Below, piece after piece: positions 46,461 through 55,698 of a stretch of 64,000 nt of DNA; positions within the stretch are counted from its first letter, which is position 1, and each line of letters opens with the position of its first letter. The stretch is taken from the NCBI RefSeq assembly GCF_009827635.1, contig NZ_WTYW01000002.1:405898-469897 (forward strand). The letters are read 5' to 3'. A program made the position numbers and the translations under genes. The notes under the pieces were generated by a model, which had not been told where the DNA came from, searched no databases, and saw only the letters and a program-made list of their open reading frames with translations. This stretch comes from Parapontixanthobacter aurantiacus (GTDB taxonomy: Bacteria; Pseudomonadota; Alphaproteobacteria; Sphingomonadales; Sphingomonadaceae).

Positions 46461-46492
46461 CTGAACCGATGGAACACATGGAACACTGTCCT
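46461..46492 (-). repeat. 32-bp GTTC-repeat element, copy 2
   Basis: Read on the minus strand this is AGGACAGTGTTCCATGTG followed by TTCCATCGGTTCAG, and matches 248-279 at 30 of 32 positions. It lies 17 bases upstream of the ispG start, in the same orientation relative to the gene as copy 1 is to its gene. Three GTTC words recur with 9-bp spacing. Confidence 0.6.
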
Positions 46493-46623
46493 GGCATTCA
46501 AAAACTCTCTGCTTGGCCGTTGCCCGGATTGCCTTCCCAGTGCGGATGCAATGTTGCGATTTGGCGAAGGTTCGGGGCATAGCGTCGGCAATAGCAGTCT
46601 TCGGGTCGGTAGGGAACATCGCC

Positions 46624-47637
46624 ATGGCAAGCCAGGATATCAAGGATGCGGAACGCGATGCGCCCGACGGGCCGCTCCTGTTCGGACGGATCCTAGACGG
46701 GCAGGGCGGCGGACGACCGATCGGCTGGGAGGAGGCACGGACCTGGCAGCCGCAGGCCCCGCACGAGGTGATGTGGGTGCATCTGTGCCGGAACAAGCCG
46801 GGGGTTCAGGAATGGCTGGAGGAACAGCTCGGCGTTCCCGAGCCGACCGCCGAACTCCTCGTATCCGACGCGACCCGGCCACGTGCATTTCGCGAAGGCA
46901 GCACGCTGGTCGCCACATTGCGGGGCATCAACTTCAATCCCGGGGCAGAGCCCGAGGACATGATCTCCATGCAATTATGGTGCGACGGAAGGCGTCTCGT
47001 CACGCTGCGTCGCCACCCGCTGCAGACGCCGCGCGACATCCTCGCGCTGGTCGATCGCGGACAGGGTCCGCCCGATGCCGGAGCGACGATTACGCTGCTC
47101 GCGGAATACATGGTGGCCCGCATGAACCAGTCGATCGTCGACATGAACGAGGTCATCGACGAGCTCGAGGCAGAAGACCCGGAGGATGATCCCGAAGCGA
47201 TGGTCAGCCGCATCTCCGCCATCAGGCGCAACTGCCTCGGCCTTCAACGCCATATGTCTCCGCAGCACGAGGCCTTGGAACGGATCAGCCGCGACGCACC
47301 CGCCTGGTTCGAGGAGCACGACCGCCGCGAGATCGCGGAAACGATCGATCGCCTCCGCCGCTATCTCGACGACATCGACATCAGTAAGGAAAGCGCCGTC
47401 GTATTACAGGACGACTTGCGCGCACGTAGTCTCGCATCGAGCGAACACGCGACTTACATGCTGACCATCGTCGCCGGCATCTTCCTGCCGCTGTCGTTCC
47501 TGACCGGCCTGCTCGGCATCAATGTCGGCGGGATGCCGGGGGTCGACGATCCCTCCGCCTTCTGGGAGGTTGCGGCGCTCTGCACCGGAATTCTCGTGAT
47601 CCTGCTGCTGGTCTTCAAAAAGCTGAAATGGCTTTGA
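46624..47637 (+). CDS. CorA/ZntB-family divalent metal transporter
   Basis: A 337-residue CorA-type channel/transporter with a large cytosolic N-terminal domain, a long helix and two C-terminal membrane helices (about 270-292 and 305-327). The loop motif is GINVGGMPG, matching the ZntB branch (GxN) rather than typical CorA, so zinc transport is likely. ATG 46624 has AGGGA upstream. It is divergent from ispG. Confidence 0.9.
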   Translation: MASQDIKDAERDAPDGPLLFGRILDGQGGGRPIGWEEARTWQPQAPHEVMWVHLCRNKPGVQEWLEEQLGVPEPTAELLVSDATRPRAFREGSTLVATLRGINFNPGAEPEDMISMQLWCDGRRLVTLRRHPLQTPRDILALVDRGQGPPDAGATITLLAEYMVARMNQSIVDMNEVIDELEAEDPEDDPEAMVSRISAIRRNCLGLQRHMSPQHEALERISRDAPAWFEEHDRREIAETIDRLRRYLDDIDISKESAVVLQDDLRARSLASSEHATYMLTIVAGIFLPLSFLTGLLGINVGGMPGVDDPSAFWEVAALCTGILVILLLVFKKLKWL

Positions 47638-47647
47638 CTAGCCCGGA

Positions 47648-48610
47648 TCAGTAGCTGAAACGCTCTCCGGTCATCTCTTCCGACATTGCCCAAAGCCGAT
47701 TGGCCTTGTCGCGGTCCACGGCATAGGACCGCACGCCTTCGGTGCGGCTTTCGTCGTCGACTTCGGCAACATGCGAGTTTTCGAGATAGAGCCCGCCGCG
47801 TCCTTCGAGCTCGCTGGCGGTTGCGGCGTAGCAGGTCGTGGCTGCGCCCTGCGGGATGGTCTTGAACCCTTCGGGCTTCTTGCCGTCTTCCGCAGCGGAG
47901 GCGGCGATACGCTTCGATAGCCGCGCCATGTCCTCTTCGGTCATGTGACGCCCGAGATTGGTGTGAATGCCGCCCGGATGGACGGCGTAGGCATGGATGC
48001 CGCGATCCTTGAGGCGCTCTTCGAGGCCGACCGTGAACAGGACATTGGCAGTCTTCGACTGGCCGTAGGACAGCCAGGGGTCGTAGTCCCGGTCCTCGAA
48101 ATGCGGATCGTCGAAGTGAACCTCATCGATATGATGGCCGCGGCTCGACAGGTTCACGATGCGCGGCCTGTCGCCTTTCTCCAGCAGCGGGACGAGGAGA
48201 TTGGTAAGCAGGAAGTGGCCGACGTGATTGGTGCCGAATTGCCGTTCAAACCCGTCGGCGGTGCGATCCTTCGGGCAGGCCATGACCCCGGCATTGTTGA
48301 TGAGAAGGTCGATCAGGTCGAACCGTTCGCGTGCTTCGGCGGCGCAGTCCCTCACCGATTGCAGTGAGGCGAGGTCGCAGAGAATGGTTTCGATCCTGCC
48401 GCCCGTTTCCCGTTCGAGTTCTGCCCTGACCTCCGCGAGCTTCTCCTCGTCGCGTCCTGCTATCACGACCTCTGCGCCTTTCGATGCCATGGCGCGGGCG
48501 GTTTCCTTGCCCAGACCGGAATAGCCGCCGGTCACGAAGACCCGCTTGCCGGAAAGGTCACGTCCTTCGAGAACGTCGTCCGCGGTGCTCGAAAATCCGA
48601 ATTCGCTCAT
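47648..48610 (-). CDS. short-chain dehydrogenase/reductase
   Basis: A 320-residue SDR enzyme with the nucleotide loop VTGGYSGLGKETA, the structural motif LLINNAGVMA, and the catalytic Tyr/Lys in LSYGQSKTAN. The sequence resembles the retinol-dehydrogenase/WW-domain oxidoreductase-like group, whose bacterial substrates are unknown. NADP(H) is the expected cofactor. It overlaps the GNAT gene by 4 bases, indicating one transcript. Confidence 0.9.
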   Translation of the reverse strand: MSEFGFSSTADDVLEGRDLSGKRVFVTGGYSGLGKETARAMASKGAEVVIAGRDEEKLAEVRAELERETGGRIETILCDLASLQSVRDCAAEARERFDLIDLLINNAGVMACPKDRTADGFERQFGTNHVGHFLLTNLLVPLLEKGDRPRIVNLSSRGHHIDEVHFDDPHFEDRDYDPWLSYGQSKTANVLFTVGLEERLKDRGIHAYAVHPGGIHTNLGRHMTEEDMARLSKRIAASAAEDGKKPEGFKTIPQGAATTCYAATASELEGRGGLYLENSHVAEVDDESRTEGVRSYAVDRDKANRLWAMSEEMTGERFSY

Positions 48611-49143
48611 GTGCCTTTGTCCTCTTCCAGTCGCAATTCGTAGAGATATTCGTCGTCGCGGTGCGAGCCGACATAGAAGTCGATATCCGCGATCTTTTCG
48701 AAACCGTAGCGGCGATAGAAGCGCTGCGCACCCGGATTTTCGCTCCAGACGGACAATTGGACGGCATCATGGCCGTCAGCGCGAGCGGCGGCCAGCGCCC
48801 ACTCCATGAGCGCGGCCCCGATGCCTTCGCCGGTGCGCGCCGGGTCCGTGTAGAGCTGGCCGAGAGCGATGGGGCGGATGGCGTCGGAATATTCGGTGTA
48901 AGGGCTCGGCTGAATGAGTTTCACATAGCCGAGGAGCCTGCCGTCCTCACCCCATGCGAGGCGATGGGTGCAGCTTGTCCCGGCAATCTCTTCGCCGACG
49001 GCCTCGACGGAATAGACCGCCTTCAGGAACGCCTCGAGATCCGCGGGATCGTAGACATGGCCGAATGCCGCGACGAAACTGTCGCGACCGAGTGCGGCAA
49101 GCGGCGCGGCATCCTCCAACGAAGCGGGGCGCAGGATTGTCAT
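48607..49143 (-). CDS. GNAT-family N-acetyltransferase
   Basis: A 178-residue acetyltransferase. The acetyl-CoA loop reads DPARTGEGIGAALMEWAL, followed by AVQLSVWSENPGAQRFYRRYGF, the conserved C-terminal strand/helix of GNAT proteins. The target, a small molecule or protein amine, is unknown. It is translationally coupled to the SDR gene downstream (4-base overlap). Confidence 0.9.
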   Translation of the reverse strand: MTILRPASLEDAAPLAALGRDSFVAAFGHVYDPADLEAFLKAVYSVEAVGEEIAGTSCTHRLAWGEDGRLLGYVKLIQPSPYTEYSDAIRPIALGQLYTDPARTGEGIGAALMEWALAAARADGHDAVQLSVWSENPGAQRFYRRYGFEKIADIDFYVGSHRDDEYLYELRLEEDKGT

Positions 49144-49181
49144 CCCGCGCCCCTATCGTTCTTGCGACTGGTTTTGAAGCC

Positions 49182-50453
49182 TCAGGCGCCCGGAGGCAGC
49201 GGCTTGTCGCTTTCCGGCGCACCCGGTCGGGTCGTGGTTGCGGAAGTCGTCGAGGACGTCGGGGTCGTGGACTTGCGCAGTGCGCCGTTCTTGGCAGCGC
49301 TATCCATTTCCTCGAGCTTTCGCCCAGCCCATTCGCGCCCGCCGAGGCCGAAGGCTAGGGCCGCCGCGACGGCACCGCCGATCACGATGGCGCTGAAGGC
49401 GGTCTGCACGATGGCTTCGCCGACGCCCATGAACAACAGGCCCATGAAGGTGAAGAGCAGGATGGTCGCCCATTTGACGATCGTTCCGGCTGTCGTCTGC
49501 TCGCCTGCACCGCCGATGAGATTGGCGAGAAGACCGGCGATGAAGAAACCGATACCAATCACGACTGCTCCGAAGACGACCTGTCCGCCGAGTTCCAGCA
49601 CCTCATTGAGGATGGCGGTGAGTTCGGGGAAATTGAGGATGCGCGTCGCCGCGATGGCGAAGAACAGCACGATGCCGATCTGCGCGACCCGGGCGATGAC
49701 CGAAGACGCTTTCGTGTTCGTGCCGACGATACCGCTATCCGACAGGGCGCGATCGACGCCGAGGCCGGGCAGGACTTCCTTCAGAATCTGCACGACGAAG
49801 CGGCTGATGAGATATCCAATGCCCAGCAGGATTGCGGCAGCGATGATATTCGGGATCGCGGCGAAGATGATCTGCAGCATGTCGCTGGCAGGTTCGCTGA
49901 TCGACTGGATGTTGAGCACTTCGAGCGCTGCGATGGCGACGAAGATGACGATGATGGCATAGAGGATCGTGCCGATCGTCCGCGAAAGTGCGTGGTTTCC
50001 GGTCGCTTCCGAGACGCCGCCGCGATTGACCCACTTATCGAAATCGACGGTCTGAAGGGCAGTCACGGTCAGTTCGCGCACGATCTTCGCGACCATCAGG
50101 CCGATGAAGAAGATGAGGCCCGCACCGACGAGATTCGGGATGTAGCGAACGACGTTGTCGAGGAGATTGTCGATCGGACCGGCGACTTCGCCGAGGCCGA
50201 GAACCTGCAAGAGGATGATGAGGCCGAACAGCCAGATGAGAAGGGAGACGATTTTCCCGAGCGATGCGCCGAGTGTCGATCCGTCGCCAGTGTGGTGGCG
50301 AAAGAAAGAGACGTTGTCGACGAGCTTGGCGAAGGCCCATTTCGCCGCGCGCGCCAGCGCCCAGGTAATGAGTAGAACGATCGCGGCCAGCGCCACTTTC
50401 TCGAGAATTTCGACGAAGAGATTTTCGTCGAAACGATAGTTTCCTATTCTCAT
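49182..50453 (-). CDS. mechanosensitive-channel-type protein with TM-helix repeats
   Basis: A 423-residue integral membrane protein built from several copies of the conserved TM helix found at the N terminus of some MscS-like channels. The repeats read GPIDNLLDNVVRYIPNLVGAGLIFFIGLMVAKIVREL and similar at about 90, 180 and 290. I find no MscS beta domain after the last helix; instead the C terminus is a disordered Ser/Thr/Pro tail (about 385-423). It is annotated in many genomes as a mechanosensitive ion channel, but channel activity is not proven for this form. Confidence 0.8.
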   Translation of the reverse strand: MRIGNYRFDENLFVEILEKVALAAIVLLITWALARAAKWAFAKLVDNVSFFRHHTGDGSTLGASLGKIVSLLIWLFGLIILLQVLGLGEVAGPIDNLLDNVVRYIPNLVGAGLIFFIGLMVAKIVRELTVTALQTVDFDKWVNRGGVSEATGNHALSRTIGTILYAIIVIFVAIAALEVLNIQSISEPASDMLQIIFAAIPNIIAAAILLGIGYLISRFVVQILKEVLPGLGVDRALSDSGIVGTNTKASSVIARVAQIGIVLFFAIAATRILNFPELTAILNEVLELGGQVVFGAVVIGIGFFIAGLLANLIGGAGEQTTAGTIVKWATILLFTFMGLLFMGVGEAIVQTAFSAIVIGGAVAAALAFGLGGREWAGRKLEEMDSAAKNGALRKSTTPTSSTTSATTTRPGAPESDKPLPPGA

Positions 50454-50514
50454 GATGTTTCGTGCCCCGTTTTTGCTTATATGAACCCTATGTTTATCAT
50501 AAGGATACGTTCCA

Positions 50515-51633
50515 ATGCAAAATTGGCCGCCTGAGATCATGCGCGCCAGAGGGGAATTCGTGTTGCTTCATCACTTTTCGAAAGCTGTCGCCGGCCTTCT
50601 CGCCATGGTCTTTGCCACTGCTGGGCTCGCCCAACCGGATAGCGGAGAGGGCCGCTGGTCGCTCGCCATTCACGGCGGGGCGGGCACGATCCTGCGCGAG
50701 AACATGACGAGCGATCAGGAGGCGGAATACGAGGCCGCGCTGGCGGCGGCGCTCGACGCGGGCTCTTCGATCCTGGCCGATGGCGGTTCGGCGCTGGATG
50801 CTGTCGAAGCGGTCGTGACCCGGCTGGAAGACGATCCGAAATTCAATGCCGGGCGGGGCGCGGTCTTTACCTGGGACGAGGCGAACGAACTCGACGCCGC
50901 GATCATGGACGGCCGGACCCGGGAGGCTGGAGCCGTCACCGGCGTCACCTCGATCAAGAACCCCATCCTGCTTGCGAGGGCGGTGATGATGGATGGGCGG
51001 CACGTCTTCCTGAGTGGCGAAGGGGCTGAGACCTTCGCGAACGAACGCGGCATCGAAGCGGTCGATCCGTCCTACTTCCGCACGGAGAAAAGGCTCGAAG
51101 CGCTCAAGCGACTGAAGGAGCGAGAACTGTCCGCGCTGGACGTCGATCACAAATACGGCACGGTCGGCGCGGTCGCGCTCGACCAGCAGGGCAATCTGGC
51201 CGCTGCCACCTCGACAGGCGGGCTGACCGGCAAGAGGTGGGGCCGCATCGGCGATGCGCCGATCATCGGCGCGGGGACCTATGCCGACAATCGTGCCTGC
51301 GCCGTGTCCGCGACGGGAGCGGGCGAGTATTTCATCCGTGTCGGAGTGGCGCATGAAATCTGTTCGCGCTTAAGGATGCTGGAAGCGTCTAATTACCTTA
51401 AATTCGATAAAGCACGACCGCTGGCGGCGGAGGAAGAAATACGCGCCATGAAGCAGCTTGTACCTGACGCTGTACTAGCGGAAGTGAAGGAGCTGGGCGG
51501 CGACGGGGGCGTCATTCTCGTGACGCCGGAAGGCGAGGCGCTTTTCAGCTTCAACACGCCGGGGATGTATCGCGGGCGCGCGACCAGCACAGGCATGCGC
51601 GAAGTCGCAATCTTCGAAGGTTCGGACGACTAG
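50515..51633 (+). CDS. isoaspartyl peptidase/L-asparaginase (Ntn hydrolase)
   Basis: A 372-residue N-terminal-nucleophile amidohydrolase that cleaves isoaspartyl dipeptides and L-asparagine after self-cleavage. The processing site lies in DHKYGTVGAVALD, with Thr as nucleophile, and substrate residues are seen in GRIGDAPIIGAGTYAD and ATGAGEYFIR. A predicted signal peptide (residues about 20-39, ending GLAQ) suggests a periplasmic enzyme. ATG 50515 has AAGGA upstream; ATG 50539 is possible. It ends in a 4-base convergent overlap with pheA. Confidence 0.93.
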   Translation: MQNWPPEIMRARGEFVLLHHFSKAVAGLLAMVFATAGLAQPDSGEGRWSLAIHGGAGTILRENMTSDQEAEYEAALAAALDAGSSILADGGSALDAVEAVVTRLEDDPKFNAGRGAVFTWDEANELDAAIMDGRTREAGAVTGVTSIKNPILLARAVMMDGRHVFLSGEGAETFANERGIEAVDPSYFRTEKRLEALKRLKERELSALDVDHKYGTVGAVALDQQGNLAAATSTGGLTGKRWGRIGDAPIIGAGTYADNRACAVSATGAGEYFIRVGVAHEICSRLRMLEASNYLKFDKARPLAAEEEIRAMKQLVPDAVLAEVKELGGDGGVILVTPEGEALFSFNTPGMYRGRATSTGMREVAIFEGSDD

Positions 51634-52535
51634 CCTTCGCCCATGCCGCGCCGCATCGCCTGTTCGTAAGAGCCGAGCAGGCGCAATTCCTTGGAATGGA
51701 AAGCCAGTTCCTCAAGCGCACGGTCGACGGCCGGTTCGCCCGGTGCGCCGACGATATCGGCGTAGAACATCGTCGCTTCGAAACTCGCGCCCTTCTGATA
51801 GCTTTCGAGTTTCGTCATGTTGACGCCGTTGGTGGCGAACCCGCCCATAGCCTTGTAGAGGGCGGCGGGGATGTTCTTCACCTCGAAGATAAATGTCGTC
51901 ATCGCCTGCGTGTTCGACAATTCGCTCGGATCGCGCGCGTCCTTCGCCAGCACGACGAAGCGTGTGGTGTTGTCCGCCGCGTCCTCCACATTCTCCTCGA
52001 CGATCTTCAGGCCGTAGAGGTCGGCAGCCACTGCCGGAGCGATGGCGCAGAGCGTCGGATTGTTCGATTCCGCGACGAACGCCGCCGCCCCCGCCGTATC
52101 CGCATGGCTCAAAGGCACGATGCCGCGCTCGCGCAGGAACCGTCGCGACTGGCCGAGCGCCTGCGGGTGGCTGTAGGCGACTTCGAACGGCCCTTCGGAC
52201 AATCCCATCAGAGCGTGCCGGATCGGCATAAAATGCTCGGCGACGATCGACAGTCCGCTTTCCGGCAACAGGAAATGGATGTCGGCGACGCGGCCGTTCT
52301 GGGAGTTTTCGATCGGGATGATCGCACAGCCTGCTCTTCCGTTCTTCACCGCATCGAGCGCATCGGAAAAACTGAAGCAGGGCAGCGGCAGCGCTTCGGG
52401 GGCGAACTGTGTCGCCGCTGCATGAGAGTTGGCACCCGGCGAACCCTGAAAGGCGATCGCCCGATCAGGCGCGCTTTCCGCGCTCTGGCGCATCTGTTCG
52501 ACGAGTTTGCGGGCCGGGCCGGGAAAGCTGTCCAT
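51630..52535 (-). CDS. pheA: prephenate dehydratase
   Basis: A 301-residue enzyme converting prephenate to phenylpyruvate in phenylalanine synthesis. The catalytic domain (about 25-205) has IAFQGSPGANSHAA, AIIPIENSQNGRVADIHFLL and the signature NTTRFVVLAKD; an ACT regulatory domain follows (about 215-295: MTTFIFEVKNIPAALYKAMGGFATNGVNMTKLES) for phenylalanine feedback. There is no chorismate mutase domain. The start at ATG 52535 is set by the start of homology; the frame is open upstream. Confidence 0.96.
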   Translation of the reverse strand: MDSFPGPARKLVEQMRQSAESAPDRAIAFQGSPGANSHAAATQFAPEALPLPCFSFSDALDAVKNGRAGCAIIPIENSQNGRVADIHFLLPESGLSIVAEHFMPIRHALMGLSEGPFEVAYSHPQALGQSRRFLRERGIVPLSHADTAGAAAFVAESNNPTLCAIAPAVAADLYGLKIVEENVEDAADNTTRFVVLAKDARDPSELSNTQAMTTFIFEVKNIPAALYKAMGGFATNGVNMTKLESYQKGASFEATMFYADIVGAPGEPAVDRALEELAFHSKELRLLGSYEQAMRRGMGEG

Positions 52536-52742
52536 GCGCCGGGGCGTTATCGCTGACACCCGCCAAAGCAAAGCGCAAATTGCCCCGACCGGGATGCTTG
52601 CTTGCAATCTTCGCAAGTTCGACATCGCTGGCGGCTCTTGCGAAACGGACGAGCAAACATTAGAGCGGCGCGCAAGCGCGACCGGTTCCGGTCGACGAAC
52701 CTGACACAGAAACCGATCTCCTCGCGGAAAGTTCGAATCAAT

Positions 52743-53426
52743 ATGACCGATCGCATGAATACCATTTTCGGCTGGCTCCTGTTCGCGGGCATCGTCGCCC
52801 TCGGCCTGTCGATCGTGTCCGGCATGTATTTTCACGCAGACGACCCGGAGCGGCCAGAGACGATGGCCTATTCGGTCGAAGTCGCCGCAGAAGGCGGGGA
52901 CGGTCCGGTCATCCCGATCGCGAATTTCCTCGCCGAAGGCGACGCGGCTGCGGGTGCCAAGGTCTTTGCGAAGTGCCAGGCGTGCCACACGATCAATCAG
53001 GGTGGACCGAACGGTATCGGCCCCAATCTCTACGGCGTGATGGGCGCCGCCATCGGCGGTCATGCTCCCGGTTTCGCCTATAGCTCCGCGCTTCAGGAAA
53101 AGGGCGGCAGCTGGACCTATGACGAAATGAACGCATGGCTTGAGAATCCTAAGGCCTATGCGCCTGGAACGAAGATGAGCTTCGCCGGTCTCGGCAATCC
53201 GGAAGACCGTGCCAACCTCATGCTTTACCTGGTTGAGAATGGCGGCGGCCCGCCGCTCCCCGAACCCGTCGAGATCGTCGAGGAAGGCGCCGTGGAAGGC
53301 GAAACCGATGGCGCTGGCGAAGGTCCGGGTGTGACCGAGGGCGAGCCTGTCGGCGACATCGAGGCGGCGGGCGCGATGGGGGACGAACAGCCCGTCCCGA
53401 GCCAGGGCTCCGCAGCGGAAAATTGA
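52743..53426 (+). CDS. membrane-anchored class I cytochrome c
   Basis: A 227-residue cytochrome c with an uncleaved N-terminal membrane helix (about 8-29), a periplasmic haem domain and an acidic tail. Haem is bound by C78-x-x-C81-H82 (KCQACHTI), with Met145 (GTKMSF) as the sixth ligand. This resembles CycM/cytochrome c552-type carriers of alphaproteobacteria, which pass electrons between the bc1 complex and cytochrome oxidase. Residues 168-227 are a Glu/Gly/Pro-rich low-complexity extension beyond the family's normal end. Confidence 0.93.
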   Translation: MTDRMNTIFGWLLFAGIVALGLSIVSGMYFHADDPERPETMAYSVEVAAEGGDGPVIPIANFLAEGDAAAGAKVFAKCQACHTINQGGPNGIGPNLYGVMGAAIGGHAPGFAYSSALQEKGGSWTYDEMNAWLENPKAYAPGTKMSFAGLGNPEDRANLMLYLVENGGGPPLPEPVEIVEEGAVEGETDGAGEGPGVTEGEPVGDIEAAGAMGDEQPVPSQGSAAEN

Positions 53427-53442
53427 TTTGTTGCTTGGTTTA

Positions 53443-53468
53443 GAGGGGCGGTTTCAGTTCCGCCCCTT
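53443..53468. terminator. convergent hairpin between cytochrome c and rlmE
   Basis: GGGGCGG and CCGCCCC form a 7-bp stem with an 8-base loop, overlapping the end of rlmE. It has no clear T run on either side, so it is only a possible bidirectional terminator. Confidence 0.4.
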
Positions 53469-54119
53469 GAACCCCTGCGCAACGACGTACCACTCCGACG
53501 AGCCCTTACGGCTTGCCGGGGGTTTAGCATGTTTGACGCTGGAGAAATGCTTCTTCAGCAACGCCAGCAATTCGGCATCTGTGCCGCCCGCGAGAACCTT
53601 TGCCAAGAACGTGCCCCCATCTTCGAGCACTTCGATGGCGAACCAGGCAGCCGCTTCGACGAGACCCATCGTGCGCAGGTGATCGGTCTGCTTGTGGCCC
53701 ACAGTATTAGCCGCCATGTCGGACATGACGAGGTCGGGTGACCCGTCGAGCGCTTCAATCAAGGCTTCGGGTGCAGCATCGTCCATGAAATCCATCTGCA
53801 GGATGGTGACGCCGTCGAGCGGCTCCGTTTCCAGAAGGTCGATGCCGACGATCCCGGCCTTGGGTCGCCTCTGCCGGACCACCTGCGCCCAGCCGCCCGG
53901 TGCGATGCCGAGATCGACCACGCGCTTGGCGTGCTTCAGAATGTCGAACCGCTCGTCGAGCTCGATCAGCTTGTATGCCGCGCGGCTGCGATAGCCGTCG
54001 TCCTTCGCACGCTTGACGTAAGGATCGCTCAACTGCCGCTCGAGCCATTGACGTGAGGATTCGCTGCGCTTTTTCTTGCTGCGAACGCGGCGATCGGGAT
54101 CTTTCCGGGAACGGGTCAT
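53454..54119 (-). CDS. rlmE: 23S rRNA (uridine-2'-O-)-methyltransferase
   Basis: A 221-residue SAM-dependent RNA methyltransferase modifying U2552 (E. coli numbering) of 23S rRNA. The SAM site is [15 protein letters not shown]. The K-D-K-E catalytic residues are seen in [31 protein letters not shown] and [12 protein letters not shown]. The N terminus has a Lys/Arg-rich extension of about 20 residues. The Ppx/GppA gene lies immediately upstream on the same strand. Confidence 0.95.
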   Translation of the reverse strand: MTRSRKDPDRRVRSKKKRSESSRQWLERQLSDPYVKRAKDDGYRSRAAYKLIELDERFDILKHAKRVVDLGIAPGGWAQVVRQRRPKAGIVGIDLLETEPLDGVTILQMDFMDDAAPEALIEALDGSPDLVMSDMAANTVGHKQTDHLRTMGLVEAAAWFAIEVLEDGGTFLAKVLAGGTDAELLALLKKHFSSVKHAKPPASRKGSSEWYVVAQGFKGRN

Positions 54120-54138
54120 GCTCTAGGTTCGCGCACTC

Positions 54139-55359
54139 TCAAGCGCCGCTGGCAGGGTTCTGCCGTGCGCCTGAATTCTGCCCCTTTACGTCGGCGGCCA
54201 TCAGGCTGCGCAGGATGCCTTCGCGAATACCGCGATCCGCCACGCCCAGACGCTCCGCAGGCCAAATGTCGAGAATGGAATCGAGAATTGCGCAGCCGGC
54301 GACGACCATCGCAGCGCGGTCTTCCCCGATGCAGGGCAGGGCGGCCCGCTCCGCCATCGACATGCCCGACAGGCGCAGATTGACGTCGCGCATCGCTTCG
54401 GATTTCAGGATCAGGCCGTCGACCGCGTTGCGATCGTAATGCGGCAGTTCGAGATGCAGGCTGGCGAGCGTCGTGACCGTGCCGCTGGTGCCGAGCAGGC
54501 GGATACTGTCATGGCTTTCGATATAGCTCGCAATGCGCTCGGCGAAGGGAGCGAAACTTTCGAAGACGAGGCTGCGCATCCTGGCATAGCGCGCGAGCCG
54601 GTCGTCCCGCTCGCCCTCTTCCGAACCGACCGTATCGGTCAGCGAGACGACGCCGAACGGCACGCTCTGCCAGTCGAGGATGCGCGGCACCGGTCCGCCG
54701 GGCTCGATCAGCACGAGCTCGGTCGAGCCGCCACCGATGTCGAAAATGACCGCCGGGCCCGGCCCTTGTTCCAGCAGGATATGACAGCCCAGCACGGCGA
54801 GCCGTGCTTCCTCCTGAGCGGAAATGATGTCGAGCAGAATTCCCGTCTCGCGCTGGACGCGATCGATGAAGTCCGCGCCGTTCTCCGCCCGGCGGCAGGC
54901 CTCCGTCGCGACCGAACGCGCAAGATAGACGTTGCGGCGGCGCAGCTTGTCCGCGCACACCTTGAGAGCCGCCAGCGCGCGATCCATCGCCTTGTCGGAC
55001 AGCCGCCCGGTATGGGCAAGGCCTTCGCCGAGGCGGACGACACGGCTGAATGCGTCGATGACGGTGAAGTTCTCGCCTTCCGGCTTGGCGATCAGGAGGC
55101 GGCAGTTGTTGGTGCCGAGGTCGAGAGCGGCATATGCCTGGCGGGATCGTGCTTGCGGACGTGTCGTTCCCGTCCGGGCAGGATCGGATCGGCCATTCGC
55201 GGACGGGCCAACGCCGTGAAGCGGCCCGACAGGGGGCCTGCTGCGCTCGGTCGGTGCTCGCGAGGGTTTCTTGTAGCGAAAATCGGCTACCTTGCCGGAC
55301 TTGTTGCCCCTTCTTGCGCGAGTCCCTTTATGTTCGTCCGGCGGAGAATAATCCGCCAT
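54139..55359 (-). CDS. Ppx/GppA-family exopolyphosphatase/guanosine pentaphosphatase
   Basis: A 406-residue ASKHA-fold phosphatase hydrolysing polyphosphate or pppGpp. After a disordered basic N-terminal extension (about 1-70), the first phosphate loop is YAALDLGTNNCRLLIA and the second is VIFDIGGGSTELVLIEPGG. A GTSGTVTTLASL segment follows. The protein lacks the long C-terminal domain of E. coli Ppx, matching the short form common in alphaproteobacteria. Ppx and GppA activities cannot be separated from sequence. Confidence 0.93.
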   Translation of the reverse strand: MADYSPPDEHKGTRARRGNKSGKVADFRYKKPSRAPTERSRPPVGPLHGVGPSANGRSDPARTGTTRPQARSRQAYAALDLGTNNCRLLIAKPEGENFTVIDAFSRVVRLGEGLAHTGRLSDKAMDRALAALKVCADKLRRRNVYLARSVATEACRRAENGADFIDRVQRETGILLDIISAQEEARLAVLGCHILLEQGPGPAVIFDIGGGSTELVLIEPGGPVPRILDWQSVPFGVVSLTDTVGSEEGERDDRLARYARMRSLVFESFAPFAERIASYIESHDSIRLLGTSGTVTTLASLHLELPHYDRNAVDGLILKSEAMRDVNLRLSGMSMAERAALPCIGEDRAAMVVAGCAILDSILDIWPAERLGVADRGIREGILRSLMAADVKGQNSGARQNPASGA

Positions 55360-55603
55360 GATACAATCGTCTTTCTATCCTCCCGCGCGAGTGAGCGCGG
55401 GGACCTGAGGCCGAGGATAGCCAAACTTGCCGCAAGAGACAAGATGGGCGGCGGTAGGGAGGCATCCGGGCGACAGCCGGCGCATCTGGTTGTGCTAAGA
55501 GAAGGTATGCGCGACCTTGACGCAGGAACCGGCGCAAATTAAGTGCGCGCTTCCCCGTTCCGTCGATCGGCCCATTCGTAGCGGCATGATCGAGGGGGCG
55601 TGA

Positions 55604-55677
55604 TGCCCCGTCGTCTAATGGCAAGACTACGGACTCTGACTCCGTCAATCGAGGTTCGAATCCTCGCGGGGCATCCA
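55604..55677 (+). tRNA. tRNA-Gln (anticodon CUG)
   Basis: A 74-base cloverleaf folds completely. The seven-pair acceptor TGCCCCG/CGGGGCA is followed by T and encoded CCA. The D arm is GTC/GAC around TAATGGCAA. The anticodon stem is ACGGA/TCCGT with loop CTCTGAC, giving anticodon CTG. The T arm is CGAGG-TTCGAAT-CCTCG. CUG reads CAG, so the amino acid is glutamine. Confidence 0.95.
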
Positions 55678-55698
55678 CTATTTTGCGGCGTTACTCGT

